A DNA stretch of 64,000 nt from Bacillus_P idriensis_A (GCF_050483325.1 NZ_JBCMYF010000027.1:1-64000); one strand, 5' to 3'; shown: positions 26,992 to 36,170, counted from the first letter of the stretch. Notes: generated by a model not told the origin, from the letters alone. A program made the numbers and translations.

Positions 26992-28541
26992 ACAATTCTT
27001 CATTCGTCAATCAATTAGTTGAGCAAGCCATCCAGAAAAAATTCATCACAGACAGGGACCGGATGTATGCCCGAAACCAGATCCTCGGTCTGCTTGGGAT
27101 TGATGCCTATGAAGATTGTGACCTGCCGGAAAAGCTGCTTCCCATACCTGATCTGCTTGAAATCATCGTCCGGCAGACAGCAGAACGGGGCATCATTGAA
27201 GGAACCTTTGATGAAAAAGAAAAGCTGTCTGCCAATCTGATGAATGTGTTTCTTGATAAGCCGTCTTCCATTCAGCAAACATTTGAAGAGTATTACAGCC
27301 TGTCGCCTGAAATCGCGACAGATTATTTTTACAAGCTGAGCCAAAACAGCAATTACATCCAGACAAAACGAATCGCGAAAAACATCCATTATAAAACACC
27401 GACTGAATACGGGGAAATAGACATTACAATCAATCTCTCGAAGCCTGAAAAAGATCCGCGTGATATCGCAAGGGAGCGGGCAGTCAAATCGGCAGACAAG
27501 TATCCGCTGTGCCTGCTTTGCGCAGAAAACGAAGGCTATACAGGCCGAATCGGACACCCTGCACGATCCAATCACCGTGTGATCGAACTGAACCTTGAGA
27601 ATGAGCAGTGGTATTTTCAATATTCACCATACATCTATTACAACGAGCATTCCATCGTTTTATCAGGCGAGCACAGAGACATGAAAATAAATGGAGATGC
27701 TTTTCGAAGATTGCTTGCTTTCGTTGAGCAGTTTCCGCACTATTTTATCGGCTCAAATGCAGACCTTCCGATCGTCGGCGGATCGATCCTCTCTCATGAT
27801 CACTATCAGGCGGGCAAGTACACGTTTGCAATGGCCGAAGCTCCTGATGAAGAAACATTTGAACTTGCAAGCTTTCCTGAGGTAGCCTTCTCAAAGGTGA
27901 AATGGCCAATGTCGGTTCTGAGACTGCGATCATCAGATAAAGCGGCGCTCGTTTCTGCAGCAGAGCACGTACTGACTACATGGAAATCCTATTCCAATGA
28001 AGAAGCAGAGATTATCGCTTTTACAGGAGATGAAGCCCATCAAACGATGACGCCGATTGCGAGAATGAGAGACGGCCGCTTTGAACTTGACCTTGTCCTC
28101 CGCAACAACCGAACGAGCGAAGAGCATCCGATGGGGATTTTCCATCCGCATGCTGATCTGCATCATATTAAAAAAGAAAACATCGGACTGATAGAAGTCA
28201 TGGGCCTGGCTGTTCTTCCAGAACGATTGAAACAGGAGCTTCAGCAAATAGAAGCGTTCCTCCTTGGAGAAGAGGCCGAAGTCCCGGAGCACCATGGGGA
28301 ATGGGTTCAGTACTTGCTCTCAAAATATCAGTCGTTTGAAAAAACAACGGCTGATGGGATCCTGAAAAACGAAACAGGATTAAAATTCAGCAGAGTATTA
28401 GAGGATGCGGGTGTTTTTAAAAGAACTAATGAAGGGAATAATCATTTTAATCATTTTATCCAGTGTATAAAAAGAGAGAGGAACGATAAAAATGAAAATC
28501 CTTCACGAAACGATACTCACGCACCCACAGCAAAACATTGA
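26988..28541 (+). CDS. galT: Galactose-1-phosphate uridylyltransferase (class II)
   Basis: A class II (Firmicutes-type) GalT of 517 residues exchanging UMP between UDP-glucose and galactose-1-phosphate. SILSHDHYQAGKYTFAM carries the HxHxx-like region used by this class, and LCAENEGYTGRIGHPARSNHR is typical. The ATG at 26988 overlaps the galE stop (ATGA), which decides the start over an in-frame ATG at 26940. The last 50 bp overlap galM in another frame, giving a hydrophilic tail (NENPSRNDTHAPTAKH). Confidence 0.92.
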   Translation: MNNSSFVNQLVEQAIQKKFITDRDRMYARNQILGLLGIDAYEDCDLPEKLLPIPDLLEIIVRQTAERGIIEGTFDEKEKLSANLMNVFLDKPSSIQQTFEEYYSLSPEIATDYFYKLSQNSNYIQTKRIAKNIHYKTPTEYGEIDITINLSKPEKDPRDIARERAVKSADKYPLCLLCAENEGYTGRIGHPARSNHRVIELNLENEQWYFQYSPYIYYNEHSIVLSGEHRDMKINGDAFRRLLAFVEQFPHYFIGSNADLPIVGGSILSHDHYQAGKYTFAMAEAPDEETFELASFPEVAFSKVKWPMSVLRLRSSDKAALVSAAEHVLTTWKSYSNEEAEIIAFTGDEAHQTMTPIARMRDGRFELDLVLRNNRTSEEHPMGIFHPHADLHHIKKENIGLIEVMGLAVLPERLKQELQQIEAFLLGEEAEVPEHHGEWVQYLLSKYQSFEKTTADGILKNETGLKFSRVLEDAGVFKRTNEGNNHFNHFIQCIKRERNDKNENPSRNDTHAPTAKH

Positions 28542-29529
28542 GAAATATACGCTTGAAAATCATCAGGGTTTTTCGGTCAGCTTCTTAAACCTTGGCGGAA
28601 CGATCACGTCGATCATGGCGCCAGATAAAAACGGAAACTTTGAGAATGTTGTTTTGGCTTATGACCATGCTGAGCAGTATATCGAAAATCCATATTATTT
28701 AGGGGCGCTGATTGGCCGCGTCGCAGGAAGGGTGCAAAATGCAGAGCTTGGTCCGTACAGACTTGAGGAAAACGAAGGAAAGCATCATTTGCACGGAGGC
28801 TCTCATGGCTTGCATCAGGTTTTCTGGAACGTAAAAACTGTCGAGCATGAGGATGCAGCAGAAGTCATTCTCACACATTTCAGCAGGGACGGGGAAGGCG
28901 GCTATCCAGGGAATCTGGATGTGCAGGTTACATACCGTCTTGACTGTGACAACACTTTCACCATTGATTATGAAGCGCGCTCGGACAAAGATACATGGCT
29001 CAACCTGACAAACCACGCTTATTTTAATTTATCAGCAGACAGCGGAAGGGACGTGCTGAATCACTCTCTTACTATGAAGAGTGATGCCATTGCGGAATTT
29101 GATGATGATTCGATTCCGACAGGCAGATGGATTCGTGCAAAAGAAACCCCATTTGACCTGAAAACTGGTAAACTATTAAGAGAAGCAGCAGAGTCTGACC
29201 ACGAGCAGATCATCAAGGTCGGAAACGGTTTTGACCACCTTTTTCTATTTGAACAAAGTGAGCTCAACCAAGTGTCAGTAGAGGAGCAGGAAAGCGGCCG
29301 GAAGATGGTTGTGCAGACAACTGATCCCGCAGCTGTCATTTACATGGCGAACAAGATGGACACCGATCATCCATTAAAACCGGGTCAGGCAACAGGGCCA
29401 TATGCGGCCATCTGCATTGAAACACAGCGAATTCCTGAATCGCTGCTGATCCCAGGCCTGCCGACACATAAGCTTGCGGCGCATGAAGCGTACAGATCCA
29501 GAACATCATTTACATTCGGACTAATCTAA
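28492..29529 (+). CDS. galM: Aldose 1-epimerase (galactose mutarotase)
   Basis: A 345-residue mutarotase converting beta- to alpha-galactose for galactokinase. GAxxGRVAGRVQNA, HLHGGSHGLHQVFW and the NLTNHAYFNLSAD block with catalytic His are present, as is ETQRIPES. AGAGAGG precedes the ATG inside the end of galT. Confidence 0.93.
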   Translation: MKILHETILTHPQQNIEKYTLENHQGFSVSFLNLGGTITSIMAPDKNGNFENVVLAYDHAEQYIENPYYLGALIGRVAGRVQNAELGPYRLEENEGKHHLHGGSHGLHQVFWNVKTVEHEDAAEVILTHFSRDGEGGYPGNLDVQVTYRLDCDNTFTIDYEARSDKDTWLNLTNHAYFNLSADSGRDVLNHSLTMKSDAIAEFDDDSIPTGRWIRAKETPFDLKTGKLLREAAESDHEQIIKVGNGFDHLFLFEQSELNQVSVEEQESGRKMVVQTTDPAAVIYMANKMDTDHPLKPGQATGPYAAICIETQRIPESLLIPGLPTHKLAAHEAYRSRTSFTFGLI

Positions 29530-29562
29530 TTTTTCTTATCTATAACAAAGGGGTTACGGTAT

Positions 29563-30555
29563 ATGGCGGCTACGATAAAAGATATAGCTGAAAAAGCGGG
29601 TGTATCCATTGCGACGGTTTCGAGGGTCCTGAACTTTGACGAAACGCTATCCGTTGGAGACGAAACGAAAAAGCGAATTTTCGAAGTGGCCGAGGAGCTG
29701 TCTTATCAAAAACGAAAAACAAAGAAAAGCCTCGTTCCAAAAATCGCCATCGTGCACTGGTACACAGAGCAGGAGGAGCTGAACGATCTTTACTACATGT
29801 CGATCAGACTCGGCATCGAGGAGCGGGCGAAAAGCCACAACCTTCAGCTTGCCACCTATTTTTACGACGATTTTGAGGCGATCAACCAGGATCAGCTTCA
29901 GGGGATCGTCGCAGTAGGCAAATTCAGCAAGCAGCAGGCAGAGGAATTCAAAAAAGCCGCGCGAAATGTTGTCTTCGTCGACTCAAGTCCGGATCCGGAA
30001 AAATTCGATTCCGTCATTGTCGACTTCGAACGGGCAACAGAGCGCGTCCTCGATCATTTCATCGCAAAAGGACACACGCAAATCGGCTACATCGGCGGAC
30101 GCGAAGCCTACCGCGAGCACAGCACAACACTTGACGATCAGCGCGAGCAGACATTCATCAAGTACTTGTCTAAAAGAGACATGCTGCGTGAGGACGCCAT
30201 GTTCATCGGCTCATTCACGGTAAAGGACGGCCACCGCATGATGTCTAAAGCTATTGCAGAGCTCGGCGACTCCCTGCCGAGCGCCTTCTTTGCAGGCAAC
30301 GATTCCATCGCCATCGGCAGCCTCCAGGCCCTGCACGAGCACGGCATCCGCGTCCCGGAGCAGGTCAGCATCATCGGGGTAAATGACATCAGCGTCTCAA
30401 AATACATTTTCCCGGCACTCAGTACGGTAAAGGTGTACACAGAAGTCATGGGCGAGACTGCGGTTGATCTGCTTGTTGAACGGATTACCGAACGGAAAAT
30501 TGCGAAGCAGGTAATGATTGCAACCAAGCTGAAACTGCGTCAAAGCAGTCTTTAA
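29563..30555 (+). CDS. LacI-family regulator of the galactoside operon
   Basis: A 330-residue LacI/GalR protein with N-terminal HTH (TIKDIAEKAGVSIATVSRVLN) and a periplasmic-binding-like effector domain (HFIAKGHTQIGYIGG, SAFFAGNDSIAIGSLQALHE, VSIIGVNDI). Size and place suggest a GanR/LacR-type repressor responding to galactose or a galactoside. It is 33 bp after galM, so probably co-transcribed and autoregulated. The second half looks GC-richer at third codon positions than the neighbours. Confidence 0.88.
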   Translation: MAATIKDIAEKAGVSIATVSRVLNFDETLSVGDETKKRIFEVAEELSYQKRKTKKSLVPKIAIVHWYTEQEELNDLYYMSIRLGIEERAKSHNLQLATYFYDDFEAINQDQLQGIVAVGKFSKQQAEEFKKAARNVVFVDSSPDPEKFDSVIVDFERATERVLDHFIAKGHTQIGYIGGREAYREHSTTLDDQREQTFIKYLSKRDMLREDAMFIGSFTVKDGHRMMSKAIAELGDSLPSAFFAGNDSIAIGSLQALHEHGIRVPEQVSIIGVNDISVSKYIFPALSTVKVYTEVMGETAVDLLVERITERKIAKQVMIATKLKLRQSSL

Positions 30556-30586
30556 GCGTTTTAATTAAACGTTTGTTTAAACGAAG

Positions 30587-30620
30587 AACACCGCGTGGAT
30601 GCTGGTGTTTTTTGTTTTTT
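30587..30620 (+). terminator. Terminator of the galactoside operon
   Basis: Stem AACACC(GC) / (GC)GGTGTT with T-rich tail TTTTTTGTTTTTT. Just upstream is a palindrome TTAAAC-GTTT-GTTTAA (about 30563-30580). Confidence 0.75.
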
Positions 30621-30638
30621 GGGAGGGATTTGGAAAAA

Positions 30639-30743
30639 AGGAAGTATTCATGGTGTTTTGGAAAGTAAATATGGGAATCCGGAAAGTATTTAGAGCGAAT
30701 CGGCAAGTATTTTCGGTAATCTGGCAAGTAAGTGGTGTGAATA
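30639..30743. repeat. Array of five 21-bp degenerate repeats (array 2)
   Basis: Units start at 30639, 30660, 30681, 30702 and 30723, each beginning AGGAAGTA, GGAAAGTA or GGCAAGTA with exactly 21-bp spacing. The orientation is opposite to array 1 at 13083-13187. It lies in the gene-free stretch between the gal terminator and the glycerophosphodiesterase gene. Confidence 0.75.
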
Positions 30744-30857
30744 CTAGAAATATGGTGACAAGGAATGGCTTTTTCTAGCCGAAAGATAAAAACCGACACA
30801 ACAATTTCCCCATCCATGATATAAAGAAACTAACCAACCAAAAAAGGGGACCAAACC

Positions 30858-31793
30858 ATGGAAATCGTGCCGCAGTCCGTTCAAAAGAAAAGAACCAAAC
30901 TCAAATTCACCTCTGCACTTCTCATCACGCTGATCCTGTTCATCACTATCCTTTCATTCATCCCTGTTCAACCTGTAGAAAAACAGGCATTCCTCAAAAA
31001 AGGGAAGCGTCCGCTCATTATCGCCCATCAAGGCGGAGACGGCATGGCACCCGGCAACACGATGGCAGCTTTCTCCTTATCTGAAAAACTTGAAGTCGAC
31101 ATGCTTGAAATGGACGTCCACCTCTCAAAAGACGGAGAAGTCGTTGTCATTCATGATGACACTGTTGACCGCACAACAAATGGAACTGGAACGGTAAAAG
31201 ACATGACGCTCCAACAATTGAAGCAGCTGGATGCAGGCTATCACTTCGTTGGACCGGACGGAACCCGCCCTTACCGGAATAAAGGCGTCACCATCCCAAC
31301 TATGGATGAAATTTTCACAGCTTTCCCAGGTTATCCGATGACTATCGAACTGAAAACCGAAGATTCTTTATTGGCAGATAAAATGGCCGGCTTGATTCAA
31401 AAACACAACATGACCGACAAAGTCATCATCGCCTCATTCTATGATGAAGTGCTGAACTACTTCATCGAAGCATCTGAGGGCAAAATTCCTGTCAGCTCGC
31501 CATCAGAAGCAACACGCAACTTCGTCCTTGCACACAAGCTGTTCGTTGACAGCCTGATTCCCATGAATAAATACACGGCAGTGCAAATTCCAATGAGAGC
31601 AAGCGGTCTTGACCTGACTGCCGAGAGAATCATCAAATCGCTGCACAAGCGGAACATCGCTGTGCAATACTGGACGATCAACGATGAAGACAGTGTCCGG
31701 AAGCTGGTTGAAATCGGCGCGGACGGGATCATGACGGATCATCCGAACATTGTGAAAAAAGTGCTCGATCAGGAATACCGAGAGGCGCAATAA
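30858..31793 (+). CDS. Membrane-anchored glycerophosphodiester phosphodiesterase
   Basis: A 311-residue GDPD-family enzyme hydrolysing glycerophosphodiesters to glycerol-3-phosphate and an alcohol. One N-terminal hydrophobic anchor (about 17-36) follows a basic start, so the catalytic domain should face outside. Active-site residues are visible: H57 in AHQGGDGMAPGNT (canonical HRG is HQG here), E84 and D86 (EMDVHLSKDG) and H99 (VIHDDTVDRTT). AAAAGGGG precedes the ATG. It resembles B. subtilis YqiK-type proteins. It stands alone between the gal operon and gatCAB. Confidence 0.88.
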   Translation: MEIVPQSVQKKRTKLKFTSALLITLILFITILSFIPVQPVEKQAFLKKGKRPLIIAHQGGDGMAPGNTMAAFSLSEKLEVDMLEMDVHLSKDGEVVVIHDDTVDRTTNGTGTVKDMTLQQLKQLDAGYHFVGPDGTRPYRNKGVTIPTMDEIFTAFPGYPMTIELKTEDSLLADKMAGLIQKHNMTDKVIIASFYDEVLNYFIEASEGKIPVSSPSEATRNFVLAHKLFVDSLIPMNKYTAVQIPMRASGLDLTAERIIKSLHKRNIAVQYWTINDEDSVRKLVEIGADGIMTDHPNIVKKVLDQEYREAQ

Positions 31794-31876
31794 TTCAGAC
31801 CTTTTGTTGCTTTAATGCACTGACTTTTGATATCATCAGAGTATTGTTTACACGAGATTTAACGGAGGTGGAGCAC

Positions 31877-32167
31877 ATGTCACGCATTTCAAAAGAAGAA
31901 GTGAAGCACGTTGCGAATTTAGCGCGTTTAGCGATCACTGAAGAAGAAACGGAAATGTTCACAAATCAATTGGACGCGATCATCACATTCGCCGAGCAAT
32001 TGAATGAGCTTGATACAACAGGCGTTGAGCCGACAACACATGTATTAGAAATGAAGAACATTCTGCGCGAAGACAAAGCAGAAAAAGGATTGAAAGTTGA
32101 GGATGTCGTGAAAAACGCTCCTGACCATAAAGACGGATACATTCGCGTACCGTCCATTTTAGAATAA
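31877..32167 (+). CDS. gatC: Asp/Glu-tRNA amidotransferase subunit C
   Basis: A 96-residue GatC that stabilises GatA and links it to GatB in the transamidation of Glu-tRNA(Gln)/Asp-tRNA(Asn). Conserved KHVANLARLAITEEE and the C-terminal LREDKAEKGL...APDHKDGYIRVPSILE. The ATG at 31877 has GGAGGTGG upstream; this excludes the longer reading from 31844. First gene of gatCAB. Confidence 0.95.
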   Translation: MSRISKEEVKHVANLARLAITEEETEMFTNQLDAIITFAEQLNELDTTGVEPTTHVLEMKNILREDKAEKGLKVEDVVKNAPDHKDGYIRVPSILE

Positions 32168-32183
32168 GGAGGGAGCAGACACC

Positions 32184-33641
32184 ATGTCATTATTTGACCA
32201 TAAACTGTCAGAGTTAAAAACACTTTTACATAAAAAAGAAATCACCGTAACGGACCTTGTTGACGAATCGTACAAACGAATTCATGCCGTCGACGATCAA
32301 GTGAATGCCTTCCTTACATTAGATGAAGAAAAAGCACGTTCCTATGCAAAGGAATTAGACGAAGCGATCGGAACACGCGGTGAATTCGGTCTTATGTTCG
32401 GTATGCCTATCGGTGTAAAAGACAACATCGTCACAAAAAACCTGCGCACAACAGCAGCAAGTAAAATCCTTGAAAACTTCGACCCGATCTATGACGCAAC
32501 CGTCGTTCAGCATCTTCAAAAAGCAGAAGCTGTCACTATCGGAAAAGTAAACATGGATGAGTTCGCAATGGGCTCTTCAACAGAGAACTCTGGCTACAAA
32601 GTCACGAAAAATCCATGGAATCTTGAAACCGTTCCAGGAGGATCAAGCGGCGGTTCGGCTGCAGCAGTTGCAGCTCGAGAGGTACCATTCGCTCTTGGAT
32701 CAGATACAGGCGGATCGATTCGCCAGCCGGCAGCCTTCACAGGTGTTGTTGGACTAAAACCTACATACGGCCGCGTATCACGCTTTGGACTGATCGCATT
32801 TGCATCGTCTCTTGATCAAATCGGGCCATTAACTACAAACGTAGAAGACAATGCATTCCTGCTTCAGGCTATCTCTGGCGTCGATAAAATGGATTCAACT
32901 TCAGCAAACGTGGAAGTGCCTGACTTTTTATCTGCATTGACTGGCGATGTTAAAGGCCTCAAAATCGCCGTGCCGAAGGAATACCTTGGCGAAGGCGTCA
33001 GCGAAGAAGTGAAGCAGTCTGTCCTTGATGCATTAAAAGTATTGGAAGCGCAGGGTGCAGCATGGGAAGAGGTATCTCTGCCTCATTCAAAATACGCGCT
33101 CGCTACTTACTACCTGCTGTCTTCATCAGAAGCATCTGCGAACCTCGCACGTTTTGACGGCGTCCGCTACGGCTACCGTTCAGACAATGCGAAGAACCTG
33201 ATTGAATTGTACAAGCAGTCCCGTTCAGAGGGCTTCGGCGATGAAGTGAAACGCCGCATCATGCTTGGAACATTCGCTCTCAGCTCAGGCTACTATGATG
33301 CTTACTATAAAAAAGCACAGCAAGTCCGCACGCTCATCAAAAAAGACTTTGAAGATGTATTTGAAAACTATGATGTCATCGTTGGACCGACAACTCCTAC
33401 TCCTGCCTTTAAAGTAGGCGAAAAAACAGATGACCCGATGACAATGTATGCGAACGATATTTTGACAATCCCTGTGAACCTTGCAGGTGTACCTGGAATC
33501 TCCGTGCCTTGCGGATTCTCAAACGGACTGCCGCTCGGACTACAAATTATCGGCAAGCATTTTGACGAAAGCACAGTTTACCGTGTTGCACATGCTTTTG
33601 AGCAGGCAACCGACCATCATAAAGCAAAACCTGAATTGTAA
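32184..33641 (+). CDS. gatA: Asp/Glu-tRNA amidotransferase subunit A
   Basis: A 485-residue amidase-signature protein supplying ammonia from glutamine. The Ser-cis-Ser-Lys triad lies in GMPIGVKDNI (Lys), PGGSSGGSAAAVAA and GSDTGGSIRQPAAFTG (nucleophilic Ser). An AAGGAGGG site precedes the ATG, 16 bp after gatC. Confidence 0.97.
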   Translation: MSLFDHKLSELKTLLHKKEITVTDLVDESYKRIHAVDDQVNAFLTLDEEKARSYAKELDEAIGTRGEFGLMFGMPIGVKDNIVTKNLRTTAASKILENFDPIYDATVVQHLQKAEAVTIGKVNMDEFAMGSSTENSGYKVTKNPWNLETVPGGSSGGSAAAVAAREVPFALGSDTGGSIRQPAAFTGVVGLKPTYGRVSRFGLIAFASSLDQIGPLTTNVEDNAFLLQAISGVDKMDSTSANVEVPDFLSALTGDVKGLKIAVPKEYLGEGVSEEVKQSVLDALKVLEAQGAAWEEVSLPHSKYALATYYLLSSSEASANLARFDGVRYGYRSDNAKNLIELYKQSRSEGFGDEVKRRIMLGTFALSSGYYDAYYKKAQQVRTLIKKDFEDVFENYDVIVGPTTPTPAFKVGEKTDDPMTMYANDILTIPVNLAGVPGISVPCGFSNGLPLGLQIIGKHFDESTVYRVAHAFEQATDHHKAKPEL

Positions 33642-33652
33642 GGGGTGAAATC

Positions 33653-35083
33653 ATGAACTTTGAAACGGTCATTGGGCTTGAAGTCCACGTTGAATTAAAA
33701 ACAGAATCGAAAATTTTCTCAAGCGCACCGAACCATTTCGGCGCTGATCCAAATACAAACACAAGCGTGATCGAGCTTGGCTACCCTGGCGTTTTGCCGG
33801 TACTTAACAAAGAAGCTGTTGATTTCGCCATGAAAGCTGCTATGGCTTTGAACTGTGAAGTTGCGACAGATACGAAGTTCGACCGCAAAAACTATTTTTA
33901 CCCGGACAACCCGAAGGCTTACCAGATTTCCCAGTTTGACAAGCCGATCGGCGAGCATGGCTGGATTGATATTGAAGTGAATGGCTACAAGAAACGAATC
34001 GGCATTACCCGCCTTCATTTAGAAGAAGATGCAGGCAAGCTGACGCATACAGGCGACGGTTATTCTCTTTGTGACTATAACCGCCAGGGCACACCGCTGA
34101 TCGAGATCGTATCAGAACCGGACATCCGCACACCTGATGAGGCTTACGCTTATCTTGAAAAGCTGAAAGCGATCATTCAATACACAGGTGTTTCTGACTG
34201 TAAGATGGAAGAAGGATCACTCCGCTGTGACGCCAACATTTCCCTTCGTCCAGTCGGGCAAGAGAAATTCGGGACAAAAGCAGAGCTGAAAAACCTGAAC
34301 TCGTTCAACTTTGTCCGCAGAGGCCTTGAGCATGAAGTAAAGCGCCAGGAAGAAGTTCTTTTATCAGGCGGCATCATCGAGCAGGAAACCCGCCGTTTTG
34401 ATGAGGCTACAGGAAAAACACTCCTGATGCGCGTCAAAGAAGGATCTGACGACTACCGCTACTTCCCTGAGCCGGACCTTGTGTCCCTCTACATTGATGA
34501 TGAGTGGAAAGAACGCATTCGATCAACAATTCCTGAGCTTCCGGACCAGCGTCAAAAGCGCTACGTCAAAGAGCTTGGCCTGCCATCATATGATGCACAG
34601 GTCCTGACTTTGACAAAAGAAATGTCCGATTTCTTTGAAGCAACGGTTGCAAAAGAAGCAGACGCTAAGCAGGCTTCCAACTGGCTGATGGGTGAAGTGA
34701 GCGGCTACTTGAATGCTGAAGGCAAAGAGCTTCAGGATGTGGCTCTTACACCAGAAGGACTTGCAGGCATGATCAAGCTCATCGAAAACGGCACAATTTC
34801 AACGAAAATCGCGAAAAAAGTGTTCAAAGAACTGATTGAAAAAGGCGGCAATGCCGAGCAAATCGTTAAGGATCAAGGACTTGTCCAAATCTCTGACGAA
34901 GGCACGCTCCGCAAAATCGTGAACGAATCACTGGATGCGAATCCGCAATCCATCGAGGACTTCAAAAGCGGCAAACAAAAAGCGATCGGTTTCCTTGTCG
35001 GTCAAATCATGAAAGCAACTAAAGGGCAGGCGAACCCTCCGATGGTCAACAAGCTTTTACTTGAGGAAATTCAGAAACGATAA
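33653..35083 (+). CDS. gatB: Asp/Glu-tRNA amidotransferase subunit B
   Basis: A 476-residue subunit that binds tRNA and the kinase/transamidase site. The N-terminal signature FETVIGLEVHVELKTESKIFS, DYNRQGTPLIEIVSEPD and the YqeY-like C-terminal tail domain (from about residue 330) are complete. Last gene of the gatCAB operon, followed by a terminator. Confidence 0.97.
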   Translation: MNFETVIGLEVHVELKTESKIFSSAPNHFGADPNTNTSVIELGYPGVLPVLNKEAVDFAMKAAMALNCEVATDTKFDRKNYFYPDNPKAYQISQFDKPIGEHGWIDIEVNGYKKRIGITRLHLEEDAGKLTHTGDGYSLCDYNRQGTPLIEIVSEPDIRTPDEAYAYLEKLKAIIQYTGVSDCKMEEGSLRCDANISLRPVGQEKFGTKAELKNLNSFNFVRRGLEHEVKRQEEVLLSGGIIEQETRRFDEATGKTLLMRVKEGSDDYRYFPEPDLVSLYIDDEWKERIRSTIPELPDQRQKRYVKELGLPSYDAQVLTLTKEMSDFFEATVAKEADAKQASNWLMGEVSGYLNAEGKELQDVALTPEGLAGMIKLIENGTISTKIAKKVFKELIEKGGNAEQIVKDQGLVQISDEGTLRKIVNESLDANPQSIEDFKSGKQKAIGFLVGQIMKATKGQANPPMVNKLLLEEIQKR

Positions 35084-35092
35084 AACCCAGAG

Positions 35093-35136
35093 ACGGCGCC
35101 GCGAGTGAACATCACGTATGGCGCCGTTGTTTTTAT
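35093..35136 (+). terminator. Terminator of gatCAB
   Basis: Outer stem ACGGCGCC / GGCGCCGT, with a small GTG/CAC pairing inside, followed by TTGTTTTTA. Confidence 0.88.
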
Positions 35137-35168
35137 CCGGCTTTGGCTATACTAGTTCTAGGGTTTGC

Positions 35169-35214
35169 GTATCTAACAAAAAAGGTGTAGTATAATTGAT
35201 GGTTTGTTAGATAC
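35169..35214 (+). promoter_or_regulatory. 12-bp inverted repeat bracketing the dagK -10 box
   Basis: GTATCTAACAAA (35169-35180) and its exact complement TTTGTTAGATAC (35203-35214) are separated by 22 bp that contain TATAAT (35191-35196). The arms are about three helical turns apart centre to centre. This is a strong candidate operator of a dimeric repressor over the dagK promoter. Confidence 0.6.
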
Positions 35215-35257
35215 AACAAATCATGGAAATACATTCTGACTTAGGATGATGGGGAAA

Positions 35258-36169
35258 ATGAAAAGAGCAAGAATAATCTATAATCCAACATCAGGGCGCG
35301 AAGCCTTTAAAAAACAATTACCTGAAGTTCTTCAGAAATTTGAAATAGCCGGCTACGAAACGTCATGCCACGCGACAACCTGTGAAGGCGACGCCATCCA
35401 GGCAGCGAGGGACGCAGGCGAACGCGGCTTTGACCTTGTCATTGCAGCAGGCGGAGACGGCACCGTAAATGAAGTGGTCAACGGACTTGCTGACCTTGAA
35501 GAAAGACCTCAGCTTGGCGTAATTCCCGTTGGAACAACAAACGACTTTGCGCGTGCAATCGGAATCCCGCGCGACAATATCTTAACAGCAGTAGAATCCA
35601 TCCTTGCAGGCGAAGCAAGAGCGATTGACATCGGACGCGTCAACGGCCACTACTTCGTCAACATCGCAGGCGGCGGACGTCTTACAGAACTCACATATGA
35701 AGTCCCAAGCAAGCTGAAAACCGTCCTTGGCCAGCTCGCTTACTACCTGAAAGGCATCGAAATGCTGCCTTCCATCCGTCCTGCTGAAGTAGAAATTGAA
35801 TACGACGGAAAGCTGTTCAAAGGCGAAATCATGCTGTTTCTCGTTTCACTCACAAATTCTGTCGGAGGCTTTGAAAAGCTAGCGCCGGACAGCAAGCTGA
35901 ACGACGGCATGTTCGACCTGCTGATCTTGAAAAAAGCAAACCTTGCCGATTTCATCCGGGTCGCAAGTCTTGCCCTCCGCGGTGAGCATATCAGCGACAG
36001 CAACATCATTTACACAACTGCAAATCGAGTCAAAGTAACATCCGCTCAAAAAATGCAATTAAACTTAGACGGCGAATACGGCGGCGATCTGCCGGGCGAA
36101 TTCGTCAACATGTACCGACACATCGACGTCCTCATGCCGCTTGCTAAAGCACAGTCCATGGACGAATAG
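35258..36169 (+). CDS. dagK: Diacylglycerol kinase (DgkB/YerQ)
   Basis: A lipid kinase of about 303 residues returning diacylglycerol (from lipoteichoic acid synthesis) to phosphatidic acid. MKRARIIYNPTSGRE, the nucleotide loop AAGGDGTVNEVVNGL, GVIPVGTTNDFARAIGIPRD and NIAGGGRLTELTYEVPS are all conserved. The ATG at 35258 starts the conserved sequence; earlier ATGs at 35246/35249 lie in the AGGATGATGGGG ribosome-binding stretch. B. subtilis has yerO and swrC between gatB and this gene; they are missing here. Confidence 0.94.
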   Translation: MKRARIIYNPTSGREAFKKQLPEVLQKFEIAGYETSCHATTCEGDAIQAARDAGERGFDLVIAAGGDGTVNEVVNGLADLEERPQLGVIPVGTTNDFARAIGIPRDNILTAVESILAGEARAIDIGRVNGHYFVNIAGGGRLTELTYEVPSKLKTVLGQLAYYLKGIEMLPSIRPAEVEIEYDGKLFKGEIMLFLVSLTNSVGGFEKLAPDSKLNDGMFDLLILKKANLADFIRVASLALRGEHISDSNIIYTTANRVKVTSAQKMQLNLDGEYGGDLPGEFVNMYRHIDVLMPLAKAQSMDE

Positions 36170-36170
36170 A

